From the NCBI GenBank assembly GCA_913056145.1, contig CAJXMI010000002.1, positions 1 to 55,187 of the forward strand: a DNA stretch of 55,187 nucleotides, written 5' to 3'. Both the position numbers and the translations under genes were made by a program. Below the pieces are notes generated by a model that saw nothing but the letters and a program-made list of their open reading frames with translations, was not told the origin of the DNA and did no database searches. Shown one piece after another: positions 1 to 7,986 of this stretch; the first letter of the stretch is position 1; the number at the start of each line of letters is the position of its first letter. This DNA is from an uncultured Spiribacter sp. (GTDB taxonomy: Bacteria; Pseudomonadota; Gammaproteobacteria; Nitrococcales; Nitrococcaceae).

Positions 1-1
1 C

Positions 2-223
2 CGGCATTTTGTCGAGCAGTACGGCGCGCCCGACATGGACGCCGCGCTGGTGGAGGCCCGCCGCGAGGTCGAGTTCTGTGAATCGCTTTGCACGCCCGAC
101 ATCAACACGGTGCTGTCGGTCCAGCGCGACCTCGATGACGGCGAGGTCCGCGAGGCCTACCGCGTGCACCGCCCCCGAAGTGACTGGGAATCGGCCCCGG
201 TCTTTCGCATGGAGCCCGAGTAA
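2..223 (+). CDS. C-terminal end of an unidentified protein (5' truncated by window edge)
   Basis: An open frame enters from the left edge (first full codon at base 2) and ends at TAA 221-223, giving about 73 residues. I do not recognise the family. The visible part is hydrophilic, with two cysteines in CESLC and a final Arg/Glu-rich stretch; no membrane segment is visible. Its stop codon overlaps the ATG of the DUF3305 gene by one base (TAATG), so the two are probably co-transcribed and translationally coupled. That makes it the upstream member of the formate dehydrogenase accessory operon. Function cannot be assigned from this fragment. Confidence 0.6.
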   Translation, partial: RHFVEQYGAPDMDAALVEARREVEFCESLCTPDINTVLSVQRDLDDGEVREAYRVHRPRSDWESAPVFRMEPE

Positions 224-771
224 TGACGTCGTGGACAGGCACGAATTCGTGGACAGGCACAAAAGCGGCGCCGGTGGCACCGCCGGAGCACACGCACTGG
301 CCGGTCAGCGTGACCCTGGGCCGTGAGATGCGCGAGCGCGGCGGCTGGCAGTTTCCGGCGTGGTCCCTGGTTGCGGTCGAACCCGAGCCCGAGGCCGAGC
401 CCGCGCCCGCCGCGAGTGGCCCCGACTCCGAGCGTATCGGCACGGGCCGCTGGCAGTTCTGCTGGCACGGGCTGGGCGTTCGCCTGCGCCGCTCCGATGC
501 CGAGACCTATTGGTACAACCTGACCAGTCAGCAGCCGTCGCTCTTTGTTATCTGTCGCGAGGACCCGCAGTTTGGCCTGGTGCCGGCGCTGGTCACCCTG
601 GATCAGGACGAGTCGGCCCGCCAGCAGGAGAGCGAGGCCGAGATTTTCTCGATGCCGCTCCCGGTCTGGCTGGCAGGCGAAGTGGAGCGGTTTGTGCTGG
701 CCCATTACCGGCCGGATGAAAAGCGCGGCAAGCGGCGGCGCAAGCCCCGGGAGCAGTCGGATGAGCGCTGA
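223..771 (+). CDS. DUF3305 domain protein, formate dehydrogenase-associated
   Basis: 182 residues. The core (from about residue 30, VSVTLGREMRERGGWQF, to about 165) matches the style of DUF3305 proteins, which are found beside DUF3306 proteins in respiratory formate dehydrogenase clusters; their biochemical role is unknown. The ATG at 223 overlaps the upstream stop by one base and has GGAG at 211-214. The first 15 codons include an 18-bp tandem duplication read as SWTGTN-SWTGTK, so the native N-terminus probably lay near residue 20-30. An acidic Glu/Pro/Ala segment (about residues 49-65) interrupts the middle. The basic tail is KRGKRRRKP-like. The family call rests on domain style plus context; the role is unknown. 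Confidence 0.75.
   Translation: MTSWTGTNSWTGTKAAPVAPPEHTHWPVSVTLGREMRERGGWQFPAWSLVAVEPEPEAEPAPAASGPDSERIGTGRWQFCWHGLGVRLRRSDAETYWYNLTSQQPSLFVICREDPQFGLVPALVTLDQDESARQQESEAEIFSMPLPVWLAGEVERFVLAHYRPDEKRGKRRRKPREQSDER
229..264 (+). repeat. 18-bp tandem duplication carrying GTGGACAGGCAC
   Basis: Two direct copies of an 18-bp unit (229-246 and 247-264), each holding GTGGACAGGCAC (231-242 and 249-260) separated by GAATTC. It lies inside codons 3-14 of the DUF3305 gene and keeps frame. The 15-mer GTGGACAGGCACAAA at 249-263 recurs in inverted orientation at 52183-52197, again at the 5' edge of a gene. It looks like a dispersed short element or remnant; the family is not identified. Confidence 0.75.
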
Positions 772-1411
772 TGAGAGGCACGATCCCGCAAGCGACGGGT
801 TTCTGGGACGCTGGGCACGGCGCAAGGAAGCAGCGCGGCGATCGGAAGAGGCCGCGCCCCAGGCCGGGGAAACGCCGGCAGCTGGCGTAACGCCATGGCC
901 TGACAGCGACATTGACCCCGATCCCGACGCCGAGATTGCGCCCGCCGACGAGCGGGTGTTGACCGACGCTGACATGCCCGATATCGATAGCCTGCAACCG
1001 GACAGCGACGTCAGCGACTTCTTCTCGCCCGGGGTCAGCGAGGCCCTGCGGCGCAAGGCCCTGCGCAAGCTCTTTCATGCCAGCCGCTTCAACGTAAAAG
1101 ACGGCCTGGACGATTACGACGACGACTACACCCTGCTCCAGCCGCTGGGGAACACCTCGACCTGGGACTTGCGGCGCCAACAGGAGCGTCTGGCCGAGCG
1201 GCGCGAGCGCAAGGCGGCGGAGGCCCAATCCGAGGCCCAGGCCGAGTCCCAGACCGAGGCCCAGACCGAGTCCCAATCCGAGCCAGGTGCCGAGCCCGCG
1301 CCGGACGCCGCCGCAGACACCGAGCCCCCGGCCGACACCAACACCAGTGCCGACCGTCCGCAACCAGACGGGAGCCCGGACCGCGACGAGGAGAACAACG
1401 ACCGTGCTTGA
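761..1411 (+). CDS. DUF3306 domain protein, formate dehydrogenase-associated
   Basis: 216 residues. Starts at ATG 761, overlapping the DUF3305 stop by 11 bases. The N-terminal GFLGRWARRKEAAR and the middle DFFSPGVSEALRRKALRKLFH, then a DGLDDYDDDYT stretch, are the hallmarks of DUF3306 proteins that pair with DUF3305 in FDH operons. The C-terminal third is low complexity: a Glu/Ala/Gln/Ser repeat encoded by 12-bp tandem units (1220-1279), then a Pro/Ala/Asp-rich tail. No signal peptide or membrane segment is seen, so it is probably cytoplasmic. A role in maturation or electron transfer for formate dehydrogenase is inferred only from gene neighbourhood. Confidence 0.8.
   Translation: MSADERHDPASDGFLGRWARRKEAARRSEEAAPQAGETPAAGVTPWPDSDIDPDPDAEIAPADERVLTDADMPDIDSLQPDSDVSDFFSPGVSEALRRKALRKLFHASRFNVKDGLDDYDDDYTLLQPLGNTSTWDLRRQQERLAERRERKAAEAQSEAQAESQTEAQTESQSEPGAEPAPDAAADTEPPADTNTSADRPQPDGSPDRDEENNDRA
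1220..1279 (+). repeat. 12-bp tandem repeat inside the DUF3306 gene
   Basis: Five near-identical 12-bp units of the type GAGGCCCAGACC / GAGTCCCAATCC, with a degenerate sixth unit to 1291. They encode a four-residue repeat (EAQS, EAQA, ESQT, EAQT, ESQS), probably a disordered acidic tail that can vary in copy number by slippage. Confidence 0.75.
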
Positions 1412-3077
1412 TATCGTCCATGAGCCGCTGACCGGCCTGCCCGCCACGACCCCTGCCGGGCGCGGGCGTGGCGCGGCCCTCGAGGTGCTGGCCGGCGCCA
1501 GTCTGGGAACGGCCGGCTTCGTCGAGTATCAGGCGGGCAATACCGTGTTGATTGCGGGCCCTGCCGACCGCGCCCTTGAGGCGGCCCGTGTGCTGGCCGA
1601 TTCACTGCGCTGCTTTATCGTGGCCGACGATGATGTGCCGGCCGATGCGGATCTGGCGCAGTATCTGCTAGCCCGCGGCCGGCCGCGCGTGCACGGGCAC
1701 CTGGGGGCATTTGAGGCCTGGCTTGACAGCGATCGCGGCCCGGTGGCCGTAGCGGGTCTGGCGCATGGCGGGCTCAAGGCCTTTGATCTGGTGCTCGATC
1801 TGGGTAGCACGCCTTTGATCACCGTTGAAAAGCCGCCCATTGGGTATCAGGCGCCCGGGGTGGAACCGGCGGCGGTGGCCGAGGCGCTTGCGCTGCTACC
1901 CGACCTGGTTGGCGAGTTCCAGAAGCCGCGCTTCTTTGCCTACGATGAAAACATCTGCGCCCATGGCGCGCGCGGAATCACCGGTTGCACCAACTGCCTG
2001 GATGCCTGTGCCACCGGCGCCATCACCAGCCTGGGCGAGGCCATCGGCGTCGACCCCTATCTCTGTCAGGGTTGTGGGAGCTGTGCGACGGCCTGTCCCA
2101 GCGGCGCGATTCGCTACGCCTACCCCGAGGCGCGGGAGCTGTTAGGGGCCATTCGGCGGGCGCTCAAGGCCTGGTCGGAGCAGGCGGACGCCGCACCGGC
2201 ACTGCTTTTTCATGACGAAGAGACCGGTGCGGCAGCGGTGGCGGCCATGGCCGAGGCATTGCCCGAGCGCCTGCTCCCCATCCCCGTGGAGGATGTGGGC
2301 GGGATTGGGCCCGATGTGTGGCTGACGGCCCTGGCACTGGGCGCCAGCGATGTGCGGTTGCTCCTGCCGGACGCTGCCGAGCCATCGCTGGTGGCCGCCA
2401 GCCAGACCCAGTACGCCCTGTTCGCCCCCGTTCTTGATGCCCTGCAACTGGGGGCGGGCCGTGTGGGGCTACTGCGCGGGTCGTCGGGGCTCGCCGCCCT
2501 TGCCGGGCAGGATCGCCTGCATGACGATCACGGGCGGCGGGTCGAGCGCTTCAGTATTGCCGGCGGCAAGCGCGAGCGTCTGCAGACGGCCTTTTCGGCG
2601 CTGTATCGCCCGCACAGCGATGCCGCGACCACGGCCCTGCCCGCAGGCGCGCCGTTTGGCCAGATCGTGGTTGACCGCGATGCCTGCACGCTGTGCATGG
2701 CCTGCGCAGCGGTCTGCCCGGTCGAGGCCGTTACCAGCGGTGGCGCCGAGCCGACACTGCTGTTTGATGAGTCACGCTGCCTGCAGTGCGGGCTGTGCGA
2801 GCGGGCCTGTCCCGAGGATGCCATTGAGCTTGAGGCGCGCCTGCACCTGCCGGCCTTTGCGCGAACGGAGTCGCGCGTGCTCAACGAGGAAACCCCCTTT
2901 CACTGCGTGAGCTGTGGCACGGCCTTTGCCACCGAGAAAATGATCAATCGCGTGGCCGAGCAGCTCGCCGGGCACTGGATGTTTCAGGACGAGCGCGCCC
3001 GACGCCGCCTGGAGATGTGTGAGGACTGCCGCGTGAAGGACCTGTTTGATGAGGAAGGCACGGGTCTGGGTCGCTGA
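1404..3077 (+). CDS. Poly-ferredoxin (multiple 4Fe-4S) protein of the formate dehydrogenase cluster
   Basis: 557 residues from GTG 1404, chosen because GAGGAGAAC (1388-1396) sits just upstream and the frame opens right at the DUF3306 stop. Two pairs of ferredoxin motifs are visible: CTNCLDAC (from Cys195) with a second CxxCxxCxxxCP near 220-235, and CTLCMACAAVCP (from Cys428) with CLQCGLCERACP (from Cys459). A further pair of CxxC motifs near the C-terminus (FHCVSCG and MCEDC) could bind another cluster or zinc. The region between the two pairs is 200 residues with no recognised fold. Such proteins sit in DUF3305/3306/TorD/FDH operons and probably carry electrons or assist assembly; cytoplasmic. 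The ferredoxin call is secure, the precise role is inference. Confidence 0.85.
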   Translation: MLDIVHEPLTGLPATTPAGRGRGAALEVLAGASLGTAGFVEYQAGNTVLIAGPADRALEAARVLADSLRCFIVADDDVPADADLAQYLLARGRPRVHGHLGAFEAWLDSDRGPVAVAGLAHGGLKAFDLVLDLGSTPLITVEKPPIGYQAPGVEPAAVAEALALLPDLVGEFQKPRFFAYDENICAHGARGITGCTNCLDACATGAITSLGEAIGVDPYLCQGCGSCATACPSGAIRYAYPEARELLGAIRRALKAWSEQADAAPALLFHDEETGAAAVAAMAEALPERLLPIPVEDVGGIGPDVWLTALALGASDVRLLLPDAAEPSLVAASQTQYALFAPVLDALQLGAGRVGLLRGSSGLAALAGQDRLHDDHGRRVERFSIAGGKRERLQTAFSALYRPHSDAATTALPAGAPFGQIVVDRDACTLCMACAAVCPVEAVTSGGAEPTLLFDESRCLQCGLCERACPEDAIELEARLHLPAFARTESRVLNEETPFHCVSCGTAFATEKMINRVAEQLAGHWMFQDERARRRLEMCEDCRVKDLFDEEGTGLGR

Positions 3078-3127
3078 GCCGCGGCCGTTTTTCGGCCAGC
3101 GATGCGGCGACGCACAACAATTTCCGG

Positions 3128-3156
3128 TTGGCATTGCTGCAATTTCAGTTTATAGA
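3128..3156 (+). promoter_or_regulatory. Candidate sigma70 promoter for the torD-fdh operon
   Basis: TTGGCA (3128-3133), 17-bp spacer, TATAGA (3151-3156): 5/6 and 4/6 matches to the -35 and -10 consensus. It lies in the 120-bp gap between the poly-ferredoxin gene and torD. Transcription would start near 3163, which is why the first in-frame ATG at 3156 is not used as the torD start here. Confidence 0.5.
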
Positions 3157-3197
3157 TGATCTCGAGGAGAGGAGACAGGACTTTGCAGGAAAACAGT

Positions 3198-3815
3198 ATG
3201 TCAACTGCAGCGAGCAGCGATATGACGGCTGAGTCTTCCTGGCCGGCAGCCGAGCAATGGCTGCGCTCGCGCGTCTACACCCTCCTCGCCCAACTCTTTG
3301 CCGACGTCCCCGCTCCGCAGCTGATCGCCCCATTGGCCGCTATCGATGCCACGGATGAGTCCGGGCCGCTGGCGGAGGCCTGGGAGCGGCTTGCCAGCGC
3401 GGCGGCCGATGCCGACCCCGAGGCCCTCGATATTGAATACCACGCCTTGTTCATCGGTTTGGGACGGGGCGAGGTCATGCCGTTTGGCAGCTGGTACCAG
3501 AGCGGGTTTCTGATGGGTCGGCCGCTGGTGCAGCTGCGCGAGGACCTCCGTGCCTTTGGGCTGGAGCGCGAGGACGGCGTCCACGAACCCGAAGATCACA
3601 TCGCCGCGCTGTTCGAGTCGATGGCCCTGTTGAGCGGGCCCGATGGCGAGCCGCTCGCCAGACAGCGCGCCTTTTTCAACGCCCACCTGGCCAGCTGGGT
3701 GGAGCGTTTCATGCAGGACCTGCAACAGGCCGGATCTGCCCATTTCTACCGCGCCGTGGGTGCTTTTGGCGAGCGCTTCATGGTGACCGAAAAACAGTAT
3801 CTGGAGATGGCCTGA
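3198..3815 (+). CDS. TorD/DmsD-family redox enzyme maturation chaperone
   Basis: 205 residues from ATG 3198, preceded by AGGA (3187-3190) at good spacing; an upstream ATG at 3156 lacks a ribosome site and overlaps the candidate promoter. All-helical protein with family features: EYHALFIGLGRGEVMPFGSWY in the first half and the EPEDHIAALFESM segment (TorD-type DHI motif). Family members bind the Tat signal of molybdoenzymes and aid cofactor insertion before export. It directly precedes the FDH structural genes, so the client is probably the FDH alpha subunit. Cytoplasmic. Confidence 0.88.
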   Translation: MSTAASSDMTAESSWPAAEQWLRSRVYTLLAQLFADVPAPQLIAPLAAIDATDESGPLAEAWERLASAAADADPEALDIEYHALFIGLGRGEVMPFGSWYQSGFLMGRPLVQLREDLRAFGLEREDGVHEPEDHIAALFESMALLSGPDGEPLARQRAFFNAHLASWVERFMQDLQQAGSAHFYRAVGAFGERFMVTEKQYLEMA

Positions 3816-3846
3816 GTCGGGCCGGATGACCAGGGGAGGCGAAACC

Positions 3847-4065
3847 GTGAGTGCCAGTAATTCTCAGCATGACAACAGCCGCCGCCGGTTCCTGAAGGGA
3901 ATGGCTATTGGTGGCACGGTGGCCGGCGTGGCGGGCAGTGGCTCGGCCCTGGCCGTGACCCGTGACGGCGATGCCGGCGTTGCCGCGCCCGTCGACGACA
4001 GCAAGACCCGGGGCTATCGGGAGACGACGCATGTCCGTCGTTTCTACGATTCGGCTCGCGGCTGA
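3847..4065 (+). CDS. Small twin-arginine 'FDH region Tat target' protein
   Basis: 72 residues from GTG 3847, chosen over ATG 3826 because GGGGAGG (3833-3839) sits 7 bases upstream of it. The N-terminus has a twin-arginine signal (RRRFLKGMAIGG) and a hydrophobic stretch, followed by a short tail ending near YRETTHVRRFYDSARG. This matches the small Tat-target proteins encoded next to FDH alpha subunits in many proteobacteria. It lies 14 bases upstream of the alpha subunit gene. Its role is unknown; it may be an accessory of FDH export or assembly. Confidence 0.85.
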   Translation: MSASNSQHDNSRRRFLKGMAIGGTVAGVAGSGSALAVTRDGDAGVAAPVDDSKTRGYRETTHVRRFYDSARG

Positions 4066-4079
4066 TCCGGAGATCAACC

Positions 4080-7064
4080 ATGAAGCTCATCAGGAAATCC
4101 GCCAGTGCTGACGCCGGCCGTTCCTCGGCCAGTGCCTTTCCCAGTATGTTTCACACGGCAATGGACCGCCGGACCTTCCTGCGCCGCTCCGGCCTGACTG
4201 CCGGTGCGGCCGCGGTGGGTGCCGCGCTGCCGCCGGCCATGATGCGCCGTGCCCATGCCGCCGGTGGCGAGCATTCGCGCAAGGACGGCGTTCCGGTCGA
4301 GATCCGGCGCTCGGTCTGCACCCACTGCTCGGTGGGCTGTAGCGTGATTGCCGAGGTGCAGAATGGCGTGTGGACCGGCCAGGAGCCCGATTTCGACTCG
4401 CCCTTCAACCTGGGCGCGCACTGCGCCAAGGGCGCCTCGCTGCGTGAGCACGGGGTGGGCGAGAAGCGCGTCAAATACCCCATGAAGCTCGAAGGGGGGC
4501 GCTGGCGCCGCCTGAGCTGGGAGGATGCGGTCAACGAGATCGGTGACAAGTTCCTCCAGATCCGCAACGAAAGCGGGCCGGACAGCGTCTGGTGGTGCGG
4601 CTCGTCCAAGTCCAACAACGAAGGCAGTTACCTGCAGCGCAAGTTTGTGGCCTTCTGGGGCACCAACAACATCGACCATCAGGCGCGCATCTGCCATTCG
4701 ACAACGGTGGCCGGGGTGGCAAACACCTGGGGCTATGGCGCGATGACCAACAGCTACAACGACATGCATAACTGCAAGTCGATGATCTTTGTTGGCAGTA
4801 ATGCGGCCGAGGCCCATCCGGTGTCGATGCAGCACATCCTGCGTGCCAAGGAAAACGGCGCCAAGATGATCGTGGTGGATCCGCGGTTCACCCGCACCGC
4901 CGCCCACGCCGATCAGCACATCAGCATTCGCCCGGGCAGTGACGTCCCCTTCATCTGGGGCCTGCTGTGGCACATCTTCGAGAACGGCTGGGAGGATCGG
5001 GAATACATCCGCCAGCGGGTCTATGGCCTCGACAAGGTTCGTGAGGAAGTCGCGCACTGGACCCCGGATCGGGTCGAAGACGTGACCAGCGTGCCCGAGG
5101 ACCAGATGTATCAGGCCGCCAAAACCCTCGCCGAGAACCGGCCGGGCACCATTGTGTGGTGCATGGGCGGCACCCAGCATCATATTGGCAATAACAACAC
5201 CCGCGCCTACTGCGTGCTGCAGCTCGCGCTCGGCAACATCGGCAAGTCCGGTGGCGGGGCCAATATCTTCCGCGGCCATGACAACGTGCAGGGCGCGACC
5301 GACGTCGGCCCCAACTGCCACACCCTGCCGGGCTACTACGGCCTGTCCGAGGGCGCCTGGCGCCACTGGGCCCGGGTCTGGGATGTCGACTACGACTACC
5401 TGCGTGGCCGCTTTGATGACGGGCAGTACGATGCCGGTGGCGGCAACATGACCAGCCCGATGAACATCGCGGGCATCCCGGTGTCGCGCTGGATCGACGG
5501 GATCCTCGAGGATCCCGACAACCTGAGCCAGCGCGATAACACGCGGGCCATCTTCATTCAGGGCCATGCGGTCAACTCGCAGACCCGCGGCCCCGACATG
5601 AAGGAAGCGATCGAGAAGCTCGAGATGGTGGTGGTCTCCGACCCCTACCCCACGCATCTCGCGGTCATGAGCGAGCGCACCGACGGTGTCTATCTGCTGC
5701 CAACCTGCACGCAGTTTGAACAGCGCGGATCGGTGACCGCCTCCAACCGCTCGCTCCAGTGGCGCGAGCAGGTGATCGAGCCGCTGTTCGAGTCCAAGAC
5801 CGACGCGCAGATCCTCTATCACTTTGCGACCAAGTTCGGTTTTGCCGACGAGATGTTCAAGCACATCGCGATCGAGGGCGAGGATACGCCAAGCCCCGAA
5901 GACACGCTGCGCGAGATCAATCGCGGTACCTGGACCATCGGGTACACCGGTCAGAGCCCGGAGCGTCTCAAGGTGCATGCGCAGAACAAGCACACCTTCG
6001 ACACCACCACGCTGCGCGCGGTGGGCGGGCCCGCCGACGGCGACTACTACGGCCTGCCATGGCCGTGCTGGGGCACGCCCGAGATGAACCATCCGGGCAC
6101 CCATGTGCTCTACGACCCGAGCCAGCCGGTCAAGGATGGCGGGCTCACCTTCCGCGCACGCTTCGGTGTGGAGCGCAATGGCGAGAGCCTCCTTGCCGAT
6201 GGCTCCTACTCGGTCGACTCGGAGCTGGACGACGGCTATCCCGAGTTCACCTTCGGCATGTTGCGCCAGCTGGGCTGGCATACCGATCTCAGCCGTGACG
6301 AGCTCGAGGTGGTTGCCAGCGTGGCCGGGGTTGCGGCGGCGGATGTGCCAGGCAACCTGCGCATGGCCGACGAGGCTGTCCTCGAGCAGCTCGACGGCGT
6401 CAACTGGAAGACCGACCTCTCGGGCGGCATCCAGCGGGTGGCCATCGATCACGGCTGCGCGCCGTTCGGTAACGCCAAGGCCCGCTGTGAGGTCTGGCAG
6501 TTCCCTGACCCCATTCCGGTGCATCGCGAGCCGCTCTACACGCCACGCTACGACCTGGTGGCCCAGTACCCCACGTACGACGACGTGCGGGCCTCCTACC
6601 GGTTGCCCACGCGCTACGGCTCGATCCAGGCCGAGGACTTCTCGAAGGACTATCCGCTCGTGTTCACCAGCGGACGCCTGGTCGAGTACGAGGGTGGCGG
6701 CGAAGAGACGCGCTCCAACCCGTGGCTCGCCGAGCTGCAGCAGGAGATGTTTGTCGAGATCCACCCCGCGGATGCCAATGACCGCGCGATTCGCGACGGC
6801 CAGACGGTGTGGCTCGACGGGCCCGAGGGCGGCAGCATCCGCATCCAGGCCATGGTCACCGAGCGAGTGCCGCGGGGGACCGTCTGGACGCCGTTCCACT
6901 TTGGTGGTCACTTCCAGGGCGAGGACCTGGTGGATCGCTATCCCGAGGGGACGGCGCCGTATGTGCGGGGCGAGGCCTGCAACACCGCCACCACCTATGG
7001 TTATGACTCGGTCACCCAGATGCAGGAGACCAAGTCGACGTTGTGCCAGATCCGCGCCGCCTGA
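4080..7064 (+). CDS. fdhA: Formate dehydrogenase alpha subunit, molybdopterin, Cys-type
   Basis: 994 residues; oxidises formate to CO2 at a bis-MGD molybdenum (or tungsten) site on the periplasmic face. After about 28 residues comes a Tat signal (MDRRTFLRRSG). The 4Fe-4S motif follows: CTHCSVGC from Cys80, then Cys115 in AHCAKG. The active-site segment QARICHSTTV puts Cys205 where Escherichia coli FdnG has selenocysteine, so no Sec machinery is needed. Downstream segments typical of the family include TNSYNDMHN, RGHDNVQGATDVGP and a C-terminal MGD-binding domain (TSGRLVEYEGGGEETRSNPWL onward). Length fits the family. It is followed 29 bases later by the beta subunit, and its export would depend on Tat; tatABC is at 28324-29831. 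Confidence 0.96.
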   Translation: MKLIRKSASADAGRSSASAFPSMFHTAMDRRTFLRRSGLTAGAAAVGAALPPAMMRRAHAAGGEHSRKDGVPVEIRRSVCTHCSVGCSVIAEVQNGVWTGQEPDFDSPFNLGAHCAKGASLREHGVGEKRVKYPMKLEGGRWRRLSWEDAVNEIGDKFLQIRNESGPDSVWWCGSSKSNNEGSYLQRKFVAFWGTNNIDHQARICHSTTVAGVANTWGYGAMTNSYNDMHNCKSMIFVGSNAAEAHPVSMQHILRAKENGAKMIVVDPRFTRTAAHADQHISIRPGSDVPFIWGLLWHIFENGWEDREYIRQRVYGLDKVREEVAHWTPDRVEDVTSVPEDQMYQAAKTLAENRPGTIVWCMGGTQHHIGNNNTRAYCVLQLALGNIGKSGGGANIFRGHDNVQGATDVGPNCHTLPGYYGLSEGAWRHWARVWDVDYDYLRGRFDDGQYDAGGGNMTSPMNIAGIPVSRWIDGILEDPDNLSQRDNTRAIFIQGHAVNSQTRGPDMKEAIEKLEMVVVSDPYPTHLAVMSERTDGVYLLPTCTQFEQRGSVTASNRSLQWREQVIEPLFESKTDAQILYHFATKFGFADEMFKHIAIEGEDTPSPEDTLREINRGTWTIGYTGQSPERLKVHAQNKHTFDTTTLRAVGGPADGDYYGLPWPCWGTPEMNHPGTHVLYDPSQPVKDGGLTFRARFGVERNGESLLADGSYSVDSELDDGYPEFTFGMLRQLGWHTDLSRDELEVVASVAGVAAADVPGNLRMADEAVLEQLDGVNWKTDLSGGIQRVAIDHGCAPFGNAKARCEVWQFPDPIPVHREPLYTPRYDLVAQYPTYDDVRASYRLPTRYGSIQAEDFSKDYPLVFTSGRLVEYEGGGEETRSNPWLAELQQEMFVEIHPADANDRAIRDGQTVWLDGPEGGSIRIQAMVTERVPRGTVWTPFHFGGHFQGEDLVDRYPEGTAPYVRGEACNTATTYGYDSVTQMQETKSTLCQIRAA

Positions 7065-7093
7065 GGCGGGACGTTTTCTGAAGGAGAGCCACA

Positions 7094-7684
7094 ATGGCCC
7101 GAATGAAATTCCTGTGTGACGCCGAGCGGTGTATTGAGTGCAACGCCTGCGTCACGGCCTGTAAAAACGAAAACGAGGTGCCCTGGGGCGTCAATCGCCG
7201 CCGCGTGGTCACCCTCAACGACGGCGTGCCCGGCGAGAAGTCGATCTCGGTGGCCTGCATGCACTGCACCGATGCGCCCTGCGCGGCCGTCTGTCCGGTG
7301 GACTGCTTCTACACCACCGATGACGGCATCGTGCTGCACGACAAGGACCTGTGCATTGGCTGCGGCTACTGCTTCTATGCCTGTCCGTTCGGCGCCCCGC
7401 AATATCCCAAGCAGGAAGCCTTTGGCGTGCGCGGCAAGATGGACAAGTGCACCTTCTGTGCCGGCGGGCCCAATGATGACAACAGCGACGCCGAGTACAG
7501 CAAATACGGGGCCAATCGCGTGGCCGAGGGCAAGCTGCCGGCCTGTGCCGAGATGTGCTCGACCAAGGCCCTGCTGGCCGGTGATGGCGATATGGTCGCC
7601 GACATCTACCGCGAGCGGGTGATGCGGCGGTCCGGCCGGCCGCAGACCTGGGGCTGGGACAAGGCCTACGGAGCGGGTGTCTAG
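7094..7684 (+). CDS. fdhB: Formate dehydrogenase beta subunit, four-cluster ferredoxin
   Basis: 196 residues from ATG 7094 with AGGAGAG upstream. Four cysteine groups are visible: CDAERCIECNACVTACK near the start, CMHCTDAPCAAVCP, CIGCGYCFYACPFG, and KCTFCAGG plus CAEMC near the end; the last cysteines complete clusters in the usual interleaved way. It passes electrons from the alpha subunit to the cytochrome b gamma subunit. It is shorter than E. coli FdnH and lacks the C-terminal transmembrane helix of that protein, as in the related three-subunit FDHs of beta- and gammaproteobacteria. Same operon as the alpha subunit. Confidence 0.95.
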   Translation: MARMKFLCDAERCIECNACVTACKNENEVPWGVNRRRVVTLNDGVPGEKSISVACMHCTDAPCAAVCPVDCFYTTDDGIVLHDKDLCIGCGYCFYACPFGAPQYPKQEAFGVRGKMDKCTFCAGGPNDDNSDAEYSKYGANRVAEGKLPACAEMCSTKALLAGDGDMVADIYRERVMRRSGRPQTWGWDKAYGAGV

Positions 7685-7709
7685 GCACCCGCCAACGGGA
7701 GGCAATCCG

Positions 7710-7931
7710 ATGCGAAACGCCCATTCTGACTATCGGCGCCCGTTGGCCCTTGTGGCATTGCTGGCCGGGGCACTGTTCCTTGGCGGCTGCTACGAGGATG
7801 CCGGCGATGTAACGCTGTACGAGCCCGGCGAATACAAGGGCGAGCCCGATCCGCTGCTGGATGATTCCGGCACCGAGTCGTTCAACGAGGCGCTGAGGGA
7901 GCGGTTCGCGGCCGGGCAGACCGACCGCTGA
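7710..7931 (+). CDS. Small lipoprotein between FDH beta and gamma genes
   Basis: 73 residues from ATG 7710, with ACGGGAGG upstream. It has a basic N-terminus, a hydrophobic stretch and a lipobox LGGC, so a mature acidic lipoprotein of about 48 residues is predicted (tail includes YEPGEYKGEPDPLL). Its placement inside the FDH structural operon suggests an envelope-side role with the complex. I know of no characterised homologue; an assembly or anchoring role is only inferred. It lies 25 bases after fdhB and 55 bases before fdhC. Confidence 0.75.
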   Translation: MRNAHSDYRRPLALVALLAGALFLGGCYEDAGDVTLYEPGEYKGEPDPLLDDSGTESFNEALRERFAAGQTDR

Positions 7932-7986
7932 GGCCGTATCCCGAATCCGCCGGCAGCCCGCGGGCACCGGCAGGGAGGAATCAACG

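Noticed and set aside
4074-7094. Open frame of about 1000 codons on the minus strand opposite fdhA
   Set aside because: It is the antisense shadow of a GC-rich gene; no family similarity and no ribosome site, while fdhA on the plus strand is complete.
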